Source of the DNA: Metellina segmentata
Lineage: Eukaryota > Arthropoda > Arachnida > Araneae > Tetragnathidae
Assembly (NCBI GenBank): GCA_947359465.1
Contig: OX375874.1
Span: forward strand, 96,419,172 to 96,483,171
Length of the DNA stretch: 64,000 nt
Reading direction: 5' to 3'
Below are positions 23,980 to 33,799 of this stretch, in pieces (within the stretch, counting starts at the first letter, position 1; each line of letters opens with the position of its first letter). The notes under the pieces are model-generated. The model had not been told where the DNA came from. It did not search any database and saw nothing but the letters and a program-made list of their open reading frames with translations. The position numbers were made by a program, and so were the translations under genes.

Positions 23980-24260
23980 ATTAATATTTCACACATTTCC
24001 TAGGCATTCCATGTAATGCCAAAAGACAAACCAGAAGAGTATGAAATACTCTTCCTAATGACGTATCTCAATAAGAAAGTTCTGTACTTTATTTTGTATT
24101 TCTTTCTTTTCAATAAAAGCCTTTTCGTGACTATCTTTTAATACTTTGCCTAAATAGCTTTTTCCATTTTGTATAATGCCTAGGTATTACTTTCAATGCC
24201 AATAGAAAGTATATAGTATTAAAATAATTAAAATAAATATAGTATTAAATTAAAATAAAA
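23980..24260. other. AT-rich flank with degenerate copies of the 20-bp repeat
   Basis: Scattered TAGGCATTCCATGTAATGCC-like and GCCTAGGTATTACTTTCAAT-like motifs resemble the array unit that follows. The array appears to have decayed into this flank. Confidence 0.5.
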
Positions 24261-24261
24261 A

Positions 24262-24540
24262 GGTATTCTATCTATTGCCTTGACGTTCTATATATTGCCT
24301 AGGCATTCTATATATTACCTAGGCATTCTATATATTACCTAGGCATTCTATATATTGCCTAGGCATTCTATATATTGCCTAGGCATTCTATATATTGCCT
24401 AGGCATTCTATATATTGCCTAGGCATTCTATATATTGCCTAGGCATTCTATATATTTCCTAGGCATTCTATATTTAGTCTAGGCATTCTATATTTAGTCT
24501 AGGCATTCTATATTTAGTTTAGGCTTTCTATACAATGCCT
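24262..24540. repeat. 20-bp tandem array, about 14 units
   Basis: Twelve units of CTAGGCATTCTATATATTGC in strict 20-bp register are flanked by degenerate units. The palindrome CCTAGG sits at nearly every unit junction. Units at the right side change to TATTTAGTCT. Confidence 0.95.
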
Positions 24541-24589
24541 GCTTTTGATATATTGAGGTAGCATATATAGCATACATAAGCTCCTTACA

Positions 24590-24645
24590 TTTTATGTTTG
24601 ACCAAATATGATCCGTCGGCCATAAAACCCAACCCACCTTATATT
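24590..24645 (+). repeat. SINE-C 3' end fragment
   Basis: TTTGACCAAATATGATCCGT followed by CGGCCATAAAACCCAACCCA matches the SINE-C tail. Confidence 0.55.
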
Positions 24646-25545
24646 TTAGTGTTGTACCAAAACATTAGTGGTCACTATTTAATGCCTCAAAAGTTAGAAC
24701 TGTTGTGGGCCGTACTTGGGATATTAATAACAAAAAGGACATCGGTTTTGCTCCATCAACTCTTGTCTTGCATATACGGCATAGCAACCTGTAATATGCC
24801 TATTCAATCGGTCGTTGGTCAAAATTTGAGGTTGTTAACCATATGAAATGCCGTTTTATATTATTTTGTTAATTTATGCATGATGATCGATGAAAATTCT
24901 TCCAAATAATTTTCTAGTACAAAACCAGTTTATTTCAACCCTAAAAAACAAAAAAATATATTTACTCTTGATGTTCAAATCTTTGGCAAAAAATGAACCA
25001 TCTTGATTCCCTTTAAAATTAAAAACGTTGAATTTTTGTCTTTTGATAGTAAACATGTTATCTGATCTCATGTAATATCCCCCTTTTATAAACATCGTAT
25101 AAATATAATTGAAATCGTAAAAAATAAATTCTTCTATATTTACTTAAAACAATTTAGCCATTGTTCTGTTGGAACTGAAACTTATCTTATGCGATTCGTT
25201 TAATTTTATTTCTTGAAAAACACTGGAAATTTTTTTTTCAAGCGTTTCATTAATTATGTTGACTTTCTAGAATAGGACTAACATGCAATTTTATATCAAC
25301 AGTCGCATCTTAAGATCCAAAGTTTAGTTTAAAATTCCCTTTTCTCTTTTCGATTACGTTGAAAATAATACTTTTAATTAGATTTTTGATTTCTATAATA
25401 TTTATTCTGATCATTTTGCTGTTATCAGAATTCATTGTCATTCTAAATAATTTGTGTACATGTTTTTTTAAAGAGTTATGTGAATAGTGAGTTTTTCTGT
25501 TAATCAGTCAACTGGATTTTATTCGTATAATCATCCAATCTATGT
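24646..25545. other. AT-rich stretch, no gene seen
   Basis: No coding sequence or repeat ends are recognised. Confidence 0.35.
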
Positions 25546-25546
25546 A

Positions 25547-26443
25547 CACAGTCCAGTCACATTAATATGACCACCTGTCAAAAGCCAGAATAACCACCTT
25601 TAGCAGAGCGGACCGCTGCGAGACGTGCAGGAAGAGAGTCAATTAGGTTTCTGAAGGTGTTCACTGGGATGTTGAGCCATGCCGACTCCAGTGCCGTAGC
25701 CAGCTGCGCTAGATTACCTCCCTCCTCCAGCCTGGATCCTTCCGGCAATTGTTGCAGGGTGTTTGCTTTCTGACGTTTCACGCCGTATACGCCAACGTCC
25801 ATCTGTCCGATGGAGCATAAAACGGGATACATCGGAAAAAGCCACCTGTCGCCACTCTGTGGCCGTCCAGTTGCGGTACTGGCATGCAAATTCCAGTCTT
25901 CGTCGCCGATGAACAGCAGTCAGCATAGGTGCATTCACCATGCGTCTGCTGCGGAGGCCCATGCGCAGCAACGTTCGCTGAACCGTTGTTCAGGATACAC
26001 TCTTGGTAGCCCCTTGGTTCATCTGGGCGGTCAGTTGCTCAACAGTTGCACGTCTATTCGCCCGAACGCATCTCCGTAGCCTTCGTTCGCCTCTGTCATC
26101 TATAGCCCGTGGTGCACCCCATGTGCCACGCCGCTGATTTTGGATAGTGCCATTTTGCCATGCACGGTATACTTTTACCACGGCGGCACGCGAACAGTTC
26201 ACAAAATTAGCCGTTTCCGAAATGCTTCCACCCTTGGCCCGAAAGCCAATAAGCATGCCCTTTTGGACGTTGTATAAATCGCTATGTTTCTGCATTACGC
26301 CAACGATTGAAATGCTTTTCGATGCCCTAGGCCATCCTTTATATACACTCCACTGCAATGTGCTGCCACCTGCCTTTTGTGATTGGTTATTTCAAGTTGA
26401 TGTCGAAAGTAGGTGGTGGTCACATTAATGTGACTGGACTGTG
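25547..26443 (-). mobile_element. Tc1-like element, internally deleted
   Basis: Inverted ends CACAGTCCAGTCACATTAAT (left) and its complement (right) are flanked by TA (25545-25546, 26444-26445). The 897-bp length is well below the 1.5-1.7 kb usual for Tc1. A broken transposase lies on the minus strand. The 286-bp copy at 39491-39776 is a further deleted version of the same element. Confidence 0.9.
25578..26358 (-). pseudogene. Tc1-type transposase, broken
   Basis: The frame starts near 26358 and its N-terminal part includes MLIGFRAKGGSISETANFVN, VVKVYRAWQNGTIQNQRRG and VEQLTAQMNQGA, the paired-type helix-turn-helix domain. A stop at 25990-25992 interrupts it. The same frame then reads TTVQRTLLRMGLRSRRMV and TATEWRQVAFSDVSRFMLH. 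The first catalytic Asp is present, but the usual Glu in SDESRF is Val. A deletion and frame change near 25720-25770 removes the rest of the catalytic core. The C-terminal AWLNIPVNTFRNLIDSLPAR remains in another frame. It cannot be functional. Confidence 0.85.
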
Positions 26444-26445
26444 TA

Positions 26446-26791
26446 TATATGTAGGTGTGTGTATGTATATGTGTGTGTATATTCTCTTTACAAATCTACA
26501 CCGTTTGACCAATTCACACGAAATTTGGTACGCTTTAGCCTATGTTTTCCGCAGTGTTTTAAAGTATATTTATTTCATGTCTTTACACCAATCTGTAGCC
26601 ATGAAGATTGTCACACAGGTAGTCCTAATAGTACCCCTCGAAGCCCCAATTTTAAAATCTAAAGTTTTTTTTTTTCTGCCTTAAATAGAAATGGATAAGG
26701 AAACACGTTCTACAGGGTTTGTGTATGAGTTAACACAAGGAGATGTCGCGGTCATATTTGACACCCGAGCAACGACGGGTTATTCATCTTG
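26446..26791 (+). mobile_element. Helitron-like element, copy H2
   Basis: A TG/TA-rich leader is followed by TTTACAAATCTACACCGTTT, ATTTGGTACGC, CACACAGGTAGTCCTAATAG, GAAGCCCCAATTTTAAAAT and ACACGTTCTACAGGG. It ends in a hairpin ACCCG / CGGGT (26763-26767 with 26776-26780) and CTTG. Its left edge directly abuts the Tc1 element. Confidence 0.5.
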
Positions 26792-27690
26792 TAAATAATA
26801 AAACATCAGCATTTTGTTTCCTGCGTGGAAATGTGAAAATTAGAATCGACCTTTAAACGATTGCCCTGGCCTAATATGCTTTCGTAACACAGATAAGAAC
26901 TCCGCAATAGGTTGTCTTCAGCATTTAAATAATTTCCATTCCATGCGCATGAGAAAGCCATGACATCCGTGGAAAATTATCCCCTGGACGCGATGCAATA
27001 ACCCAAAGTTGCATTGGCCAATTAAGTGGAAGGATGCGTGAATTACCTGATATTGCGGTACGGTTCACCTGTACAGTTATTCTTCCGCTGGATTGCTTCG
27101 CTTTTAGCAAATTCCCGCGGCGGAGGTTCATTAAATGTCGATTTACCTCATTGGGCAATCGACGATCGGATTCTTAAAAGAATGAATGGCTCATTAGGGG
27201 CGCTCCATCAAAGTGCACTCAAGACGGAAGTGCTGTTCATTCTCGCACGAGCTCCAATTGATAACCCGAAAATTTCTTTCAGTTTGTCCTATGCAGTTTT
27301 TTTTTTTCTCTTTCTCTTTTTAGAGACACTTTTTGGGTCGAAATTGCATTACCGATATTGGGCTTGGAGTTGTTTTTTTTCCCACAAATGTTGGGGCATC
27401 ATTTTGTATCTTTTTGTTTCCTCCTGTAATGAACCTTGTACAGACTAGGCAGTGTTTATAAATTGTTTCCATGGTTATTATATGTAACGTATTTCATTTC
27501 CAAGATGGTTACCCATGCATAACTTTTTCTTGAAACTTGGAACTTTCTGAAAACTTGAGGCAGTTAGTTGTTTTAAGTAATTAGCAACATTCCTAAGAGC
27601 CCCTCATGGGCACATCTTCTTCAAATGTGTACGAGCATCGTTTTCCCGATCAACCCTAGTTGTTCCTTTTTTTACTCATTAGGTTTACTG
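26792..27690. other. Unique block, no gene recognised
   Basis: From about 26850 to 27250 composition is balanced and the sequence looks non-repetitive. Open frames on both strands carry no known domain, including one of 140 codons on the plus strand (27026-27448) whose 3' half is T-rich. Conserved non-coding DNA is one possible reading. Confidence 0.3.
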
Positions 27691-27776
27691 TCTCTGATAA
27701 ACATGGCTACTTGACATTTCTGCCTTGGGTTTGGTGCAGCTTGGCCAAATATTTCCCTTGTGACATCGTGGAAACT
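27690..27776 (+). repeat. SINE-C 3' end fragment
   Basis: GGGTTTGGTGCAGCTTGGCC followed by AAATATTTCCCTTGTGACAT matches the SINE-C tail order. It ends where the solo-LTR-like repeat starts. Confidence 0.45.
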
Positions 27777-27778
27777 AA

Positions 27779-28254
27779 ACTGTGCTTGACCTTTAGGAAG
27801 GGTCATTTGCAGGGCGGGTGCCTGCACAATGGCGTCATCGGAATTTCGGAATGCCAAATGTATTCTGATTTTCTATTGTTTGGCGCTGTCTGCTGTTCTC
27901 CCGCCACGCGCTTTACTACGATTTGAGGAGATGAAGTGGTGTTCGTCCGAATGATCACCGATTGGTTGTTGACTTTTACTGTTGGGTTATTTTTAGACTG
28001 CGGAGAGATGTTGGAGACGACGGTTAGAGAGAGAGAGAGAGAGAGAGTCAAGCAGCGGGGGTGATGCTGTTCACCGCGCTGGACTGCGATACATACAATT
28101 TTATGTATTGGTGTAATGTAGTTAATATGATGATGTAAATACTGTATATATTCTTAATGGTCTTGGAATAATAAGAACGTGAATATCGTAGCTGTTGGCT
28201 GTCTTGTGTACGATTCGTACTGTCTTCGCGATACCGTTTTGTGGCGACGACACC
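27779..28254 (-). repeat. Solo-LTR-like repeat, copy 2
   Basis: On the minus strand it starts TGTGGTGTCGTCGCC and ends GGTCAAGCACA. It is collinear with 13436-13881. A GA dinucleotide run sits at 28026-28047 in the middle. Upstream of its start the minus strand has AAATGAGGA, which could be a polypurine-tract remnant. No element coding sequence is nearby. Confidence 0.5.
28026..28047. repeat. (GA)n microsatellite
   Basis: About 11 GA dinucleotides within the solo-LTR-like repeat; the other copy lacks the expansion. Confidence 0.9.
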
Positions 28255-28462
28255 ACATCCTCATTTAGCCATAGAACCCAAAATTAACCAACCATTCCTA
28301 AGAGCGTTTGCTATAAGAGTATTGATGGTAGCCGAAATGAAAAAAACATCACTGGTGGTGGTGTACTTGTGAAATTCGCCAATTATTCGATTTAATTAAA
28401 ACGAAAACATCCTGACCACCGGTGGTGTTTCGAACTGAATTAATGGACTAATAGAAATCTAG

Positions 28463-28984
28463 ACAATAAAAGTACAACAAAACATTTCATTTCCGGAGGC
28501 ACGAAAAATTGTTAATGATCGCACCCCTAAACCTGGAATATCTTACTCTACAATAGTAAAAAAAACTTTCAAAACTAACGGAACTCAAACCGATGTAACT
28601 ATTTTTAAGCCATCTGCCCAACATAAAACTTCAATGAACCAACCTATAATGCCTCTTTTTTCTAAAGCATCAGCTACAACCTCATCAAATATAAAACAGA
28701 TAAATCAACCAAATCGATCTATAAATAATTCTTTAAAAAGAGCCATATCATCTGAACAAAATAATATTAAAATAGCTAAAAGTACTTCTCAAACCTCACT
28801 TCAGCCTGATGTTACATCCAGAAACTTGATAGTTAATCCTTCTACCAGTGACCTTATAAATTTATACAACACCGAAAGTGATATTTCCTCTGTAGAGAGT
28901 GATGGCTTGGAGACTTCGCCACCCAAGTCCAAGAAGGATCTTCGGCAAGACATGTCTCGTCCTAGGACGAGAAAACCCAAGTAG
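28463..28984 (+). pseudogene. LINE ORF1, C-terminal part only
   Basis: An open frame of 173 codons begins TIKVQQNISFPEARKIVND, then TPKPGISYSTIVKKTF and TDVTIFKPSAQ. The first internal ATG is at 28634. The PEARK and SYSTIVKK pattern is what follows the CCHC zinc knuckles in ORF1 proteins of I/Jockey-type LINEs. The knuckles and the whole N-terminus are missing because the insertion is 5' truncated. The frame stops 29 bp before ORF2. ORF1 normally binds LINE RNA; this remnant would not. Confidence 0.7.
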
Positions 28985-29013
28985 TTTTTTCTTTTCTTTT
29001 ATACTTTATTTTT

Positions 29014-32000
29014 ATGGCTTCCTTTCTTTCCTGGAACTGCCGGGGTTTTCGTCATAAAATTGATGATGTTAAAGACATCATAAACAAGCACAATCCAGTT
29101 GCAATCGCCCTCCAGGAGACCTACTTAAGAACCAATGATTCCACCAACATTCACTATTTCACTATCTTTAGAAAAGATTACGATGATGGCCAAAGAGCAT
29201 GTGGAGGTGTTGCATTGCTTACCTCGCATGACTTTCCAGTAACTGAAATTAACCTAAAAACAAATCTGCAAGCTCTTGCTGTAAGACTTCATGTAAATAT
29301 TTTAATAACAATATGTAATTTATACTTACCTCCTAACACCCATATCGCCACTTCTGACTTAAATAATTTAATAGATCAACTTCCACAACCATTCATCATA
29401 CTTGGTGACCTAAATGGCCATCATATCCTCTGGGGCAGTTCAGACATTAATAGTAGAGGCAAACAAATCGAAAAAATAATAACAGACAATGATTTATGTA
29501 TAATGAATAACGGCCAACCTACTTACTTTCACTCACCTTCACTTACTTACCATTCAATAGATCTGGCAATTTGCACTCCTTCAATTTTACCATTTTGGAC
29601 CTTTTCTGTGGATTCCTACCTTTACAATAGCGACCATTATCCAATTAAACTAAAATATGCAGGCCAATATCAACCTCACACTGACAGACAATCCAAATAT
29701 ATTTTTGAAACTGCCAACTGGCCGCTTTTTACTAGCCTTGTAGATATTTCTAACACGGTTGAATTTGGTGACATCGATGAAGTCACTTCAAAAGTAACAA
29801 ACATAATTATAGCAAGTGCTGACGCCTCAATTAAAAAAGTCGGAAATGCGCCTAAAAAACAAAAGAAACCTTGGTGGAATGAGGATTGTAGCGATGCGTA
29901 TCGGAAGCAGAGGAAAGCCTGGAATATCTTCAATAGATATCCAACCACACACAGAGAAAACTTTATTTTTTACAAAAAAACAAAAGCGGCGTTTCGAAAA
30001 ATACAACGACATAGTAAGAGGGATTCTTGGATAAATTATGTCAATAGTATAAATAATAAGACCACCAGTAAACAATTATGGAACAGAATTAAAAGAATTT
30101 CCGGTGTTTACCCCAATAGACAAATTCCGATTCTAGAATACAATAACCAAATACTATCGGCACCCAAAGACATAGCAAACACAATTGCTTCATGCCTTTC
30201 CGAAGTATCCAACTCCAATAACTACTCTGAAAGTTTAAAAAAAATTAAAATTGCATCTGAAAAGAATAAAGTTAATTTCACTTCAAACCGTATATTATCT
30301 TATAATTGTGATTTTACTTTTTCTGAATTGACAAAAGCTTTATCTATAGTTCACAAATCAACTCCTGGCCCAGATAATATTAGTTACATCATGCTCAAAC
30401 ATCTTTCAAATAGTTCTCTAAATAATCTCCTGAAATTTTATAATAGAATTTGGAATGAGCACACTTTTCCTCAGTCATGGAGATATGCTACCATAATACC
30501 CATACTGAAACCGAACAAAGACCCCAAGAATCCTTCGAACTACCGTCCAATAGCCCTGACAAGCTGCTTATGCAAAGTACTAGAAAAGATGGTCAACGCG
30601 AGGTTCGTTTATATTTTAGAAAAGGATAAATGTCTCTCTCCTTTTCAAAGTGGTTTCAGGAAAAATAGATCCACTATTGATAATCTAGTCGCTCTCGAGA
30701 CCGAAATAAGGAACGCATTCGTCCAAAATAAGCATCTCGTCTCGATTTTCTTCGACATAGAAAAGGCCTACGATCGTACATGGCGTCATGGAATTTTAAA
30801 GGATATTTTTAACAATGACATAAGAGGAAATCTGCCAATTTTTATTCAAAATTTTTTAGAAAAGAGATATTTTAAAGTAAGGATTGGATCTATTTTCTCG
30901 GATGTTTTTATACAAGAAGAGGGAGTGCCACAGGGCAGTGTTTTAAGTGTGACTCTATTTATTTTAAAGATTAATGATATTGTTTCTAATTTGCCTCCAT
31001 CTGTAAAAGGTCTTATTTACGTTGACGATCTGCAAATTTCACGCGCAGCTAAAGACATTCGTTTAATTGAAAGACAACTTCAACAGGCCGTTAACAAAAT
31101 AATTAATTGGACAAATGAAAATGGATTCAGTTTTTCACCTTCGAAAACTGCATGTGTTCATTTCTGCAAAAAACGAAATCTTCATCTTGACCCTGAAATA
31201 TATTTCAAAGATATTTTAATTAATGTTGTGGACGATTTTAAATTTTTAGGCATCATATTTGACAAGAAGTTGACTTTTCAACCGCATATTTTAAATCTAC
31301 GCAAACGTTGCGAAAAGGCTCTCAACATCTTACGCGTTTTATCAAAATTATCATGGGGATCCGATCGAGCTTGTCTTTTAAAAATATATAGAGCATTAAT
31401 ACGATCAAAATTAGATTACGGCTGCGTGGTGTATGGTTCAGCAAGAAAAACAGCACTTCAAACTCTGAACACCATCCACCACACTGCTTTGCGCTTATGT
31501 ACTGGTGCGTTTAGAACTTCACCCGTAAAAAGCTTATATGTGGACGCTTTTGAACCTTCTCTTGACTTAAGGCGACAGTTGTTGTCCTTAGAATATTATT
31601 TTAGAATTTCTTCAATCCCTCATCACCCATTGCATACCATTCATCACAGTCCATATCTAATACGCCTCTATCAAGCTAAAACATCCTTCATCCCTACATT
31701 CCACTTGAGAATGCTGGATTTGTTGAACGGATCCGAAATTTCTTCACTTGTCGTCACCCAGAAAAAACTGTATTATTTTTCTCCTTGGTTTAATCACGAG
31801 TTTGTATTTCAAAACCCCTTCAAAGAATTTTATAAGGCAGATACTTCTGATATTATTTACAAACAACTCTTTCAAAACCATATGGCAAAATACTCTAATT
31901 TTATACATATTTATACTGACGGGTCTAAAAGGGCAAACTATGTTGGAGCTGCGTTCACTATTAATCATTCTGTTCAAAGTTTTAAACTTCATTCTTCATG

Positions 32001-32700
32001 TTCTGTTTTTACCTCTGAAATCATGGCCATATATAAAGCATTAGAATATATATCGGATCATTCTCATAAAAAATGTATTATTTTTACAGATTCATTAAGT
32101 GTTTTACAGTCATTGAAGAATCCTGATCATTCCAGTCATCCCGTTGTTTTAGAGTCATTAAAAAGAATTTGTCATCTTTCATCCAGAAATTTTAACTTAA
32201 TATTTTGCTGGATTCCATCTCATGTTGGGATAGCAGGAAATGAGACTGTCGACAAAGCCGCCAAATCGGCCGAAAATAATATTCAACATACTATCCCTTT
32301 CCGTGACTTAAAATATTTTATTTACAAGTTTTTGGAGGAAAAATGGCAGAACGGATGGTCCGAACAAACTGAAAACAAACTCCACGCTTTAAAACCTAAT
32401 ATAACGCAATGGCAGTCACCAGCTCAAAGACGACAGCAAGTAATACTAACACGTCTCCGTATCGGACATACGGGTGTAACACATAGACACCTCCTCCTCG
32501 GAGAAGATCATCCCATTTGCAATTACTGCATTTGCCCACTAACTGTAAAACACATTTTAGTAGAATGTTCTAATTTTAATAGGCAACGACTTAAGAATTT
32601 TAATTCATATACCTTGGTTTTAGAAGACATGATTGGAGAGAATCCTCATCCAAATATTTTTAACTTTTTACATGACATTGGTTTTATATATCACATATAA
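29014..32700 (+). CDS. LINE ORF2: endonuclease, reverse transcriptase, RNase H
   Basis: This 1228-residue protein would nick target DNA and reverse transcribe LINE RNA at the nick. Residues 1-220 form an APE-type endonuclease, with N8 (SWNCRG), E35 (LQETYL), D132 and N134 (LGDLNG) and D207-H208 (SDHYP). The reverse transcriptase spans about 460-740, with D581 (FFDIEKAYD), the VPQGSVLS motif and YVDD at 669-672. RNase H spans about 962-1090, with D969 (YTDGSK), E1002, D1026, H1070 and D1080. A C-terminal zinc knuckle uses C1169, C1172, H1180 and C1185. The frame has no stop or shift. The ATG at 29014 begins right at the endonuclease, as in relatives. No host promoter is evident. Confidence 0.95.
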   Translation: MASFLSWNCRGFRHKIDDVKDIINKHNPVAIALQETYLRTNDSTNIHYFTIFRKDYDDGQRACGGVALLTSHDFPVTEINLKTNLQALAVRLHVNILITICNLYLPPNTHIATSDLNNLIDQLPQPFIILGDLNGHHILWGSSDINSRGKQIEKIITDNDLCIMNNGQPTYFHSPSLTYHSIDLAICTPSILPFWTFSVDSYLYNSDHYPIKLKYAGQYQPHTDRQSKYIFETANWPLFTSLVDISNTVEFGDIDEVTSKVTNIIIASADASIKKVGNAPKKQKKPWWNEDCSDAYRKQRKAWNIFNRYPTTHRENFIFYKKTKAAFRKIQRHSKRDSWINYVNSINNKTTSKQLWNRIKRISGVYPNRQIPILEYNNQILSAPKDIANTIASCLSEVSNSNNYSESLKKIKIASEKNKVNFTSNRILSYNCDFTFSELTKALSIVHKSTPGPDNISYIMLKHLSNSSLNNLLKFYNRIWNEHTFPQSWRYATIIPILKPNKDPKNPSNYRPIALTSCLCKVLEKMVNARFVYILEKDKCLSPFQSGFRKNRSTIDNLVALETEIRNAFVQNKHLVSIFFDIEKAYDRTWRHGILKDIFNNDIRGNLPIFIQNFLEKRYFKVRIGSIFSDVFIQEEGVPQGSVLSVTLFILKINDIVSNLPPSVKGLIYVDDLQISRAAKDIRLIERQLQQAVNKIINWTNENGFSFSPSKTACVHFCKKRNLHLDPEIYFKDILINVVDDFKFLGIIFDKKLTFQPHILNLRKRCEKALNILRVLSKLSWGSDRACLLKIYRALIRSKLDYGCVVYGSARKTALQTLNTIHHTALRLCTGAFRTSPVKSLYVDAFEPSLDLRRQLLSLEYYFRISSIPHHPLHTIHHSPYLIRLYQAKTSFIPTFHLRMLDLLNGSEISSLVVTQKKLYYFSPWFNHEFVFQNPFKEFYKADTSDIIYKQLFQNHMAKYSNFIHIYTDGSKRANYVGAAFTINHSVQSFKLHSSCSVFTSEIMAIYKALEYISDHSHKKCIIFTDSLSVLQSLKNPDHSSHPVVLESLKRICHLSSRNFNLIFCWIPSHVGIAGNETVDKAAKSAENNIQHTIPFRDLKYFIYKFLEEKWQNGWSEQTENKLHALKPNITQWQSPAQRRQQVILTRLRIGHTGVTHRHLLLGEDHPICNYCICPLTVKHILVECSNFNRQRLKNFNSYTLVLEDMIGENPHPNIFNFLHDIGFIYHI

Positions 32701-32838
32701 TTTTACATAGTATTCATACATTATGTTTTGATTCATTTCACTTTTTTATTATATTATATATTTGATTTTTTTTTATCTTGAGTTTGGCATAATATGTCCC
32801 AAGAGGACCCAATGCCACAAATCCAATCCAATCCAATT

Positions 32839-32984
32839 CTGAAAAGAAAAGAAGAAAGCAGAAAGGAAGAGATAAATCTCCAACAACTATAAACCTTATT
32901 GACATACGTATCTAGGTCATCTGATCCGATTAGCCAATCAAGTTGGACTTGCGTAAAGTACTATCATGGGATTGAGGCGCCTGT
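32839..32984. repeat. Inverted partner of an internal Mutator-type MITE segment
   Basis: This 146-bp segment is the near-exact complement of 33866-34011 (for example AAGTACTATCATGGGATTGA versus TCAATCCCATGATAGTACTT). It begins immediately after the LINE tail. It therefore looks like the inside of a second copy of the 33.8 kb MITE, cut by the LINE insertion or by rearrangement. Confidence 0.85.
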
Positions 32985-33039
32985 GACAAATCGTTCCTGC
33001 GCAATATGAAGCAGAAGAAATAAATTTGGAACCTGATCT

Positions 33040-33262
33040 TTTATGCTGTTGCCATTCTAAGGAAAAGAATAATAATAAAATATATAATTTTAAATTCATT
33101 TAGAATTGTTCTCGATTGAATTTTAAAATTTTCGCCGCGACCCAAAAATTTGGACTACCTGTGTGCCAAATCTCATTGCTGCAAGTGCCATAGATCGTCA
33201 GGATTTTGTGGCCGCGAAACAAACAAACAGACAAACAAACACTTCCTTTCATAATAGTAAAG
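33040..33262 (-). mobile_element. Helitron-like 5' end, minus strand
   Basis: On the minus strand it starts TTTACTATTATGAAAGGAAG and continues with GCAATGAGATTTGGCACACA, GGTAGTCC, a TTTTAAAATTCAATCGAGAA block and CTTAGAATGGCAACA. The same order occurs on the plus strand at 58431-58625. The TACTATTAT start resembles arthropod Helitron 5' ends. No helicase sequence is present. Confidence 0.5.
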
Positions 33263-33789
33263 ATTATTTCATAATAAAAAAAAAATATGAACATCTCAAA
33301 TTAGTGAATTCATTATTTACATTTTCTTTTGCATACCTTTGCATTTTTAAGCAACTTTCACATTAAAATTGCCGAGTCCAAATTAATTGAGAAGTTCAAA
33401 ATAATTGAGTTTTCTAACAAGCATATTCGAATGAAAAAGTATTCGTCCCTTCTAGTGAGGAATTCCTTCCAAAAATTGAATTAGACTGAAAAAAATTTTT
33501 ACTTTTTTTTTCTCCTTTGAACGTGAAAACAAAAATGCATCGGAATCTTACCAGTGGGTCTCAAATCAAGATGACCCCCAGTGTGGCTTGCCGATCCCAA
33601 GTCGTGTTCTTCGTCTGGCCTGCGGTCTAGACATTGGATTCTCCTTTTGTTAAGGGAGCCATCTTTTCCAAGGACGTTGGAGAAAAGAAGGAATTTCCAA
33701 CTTCGATTTTGTCTTAAGTCCCTACGCTTTGCAGTTGACAAGGCAGTCTTCAATGGTACACGCTAACGAAATAACTTAAGCGCATATTG
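33263..33789. other. No recognisable gene
   Basis: AT-rich DNA up to 33530, then a more balanced unique segment. Only short frames with no recognised domain are present. Confidence 0.3.
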
Positions 33790-33799
33790 ATTGCCGAAC

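Larger units (their letters stand above)
28463..32838 (+). mobile_element. I-like LINE, 5'-truncated with intact ORF2
   Basis: The element joins non-element DNA in the middle of ORF1 (first ORF1 codon in frame at 28463, right after a TAG). It carries complete ORF2 and a short AT-rich 3' untranslated region with TTTGGCATAATATGTCCCAA, and ends in CAATC repeats (32818-32838). About 4.4 kb remain. A diverged 3' end of the same family lies at 55.86-56.26 kb. RNase H after the reverse transcriptase places it in the I group rather than classical Jockey. No clear target duplication was found. Confidence 0.9.

Noticed and set aside
24262..24540. CRISPR array
   Set aside because: Units are contiguous 20-bp repeats without spacers, in eukaryotic DNA; it is a minisatellite.
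27026..27448. 140-codon plus-strand frame
   Set aside because: Half of it is a T-rich run giving a Phe/Leu-rich tail, and no domain is recognisable.
28463..32838. Classical Jockey LINE
   Set aside because: The protein has an RNase H domain after the reverse transcriptase, which typical Jockey elements lack; an I-like assignment fits better.
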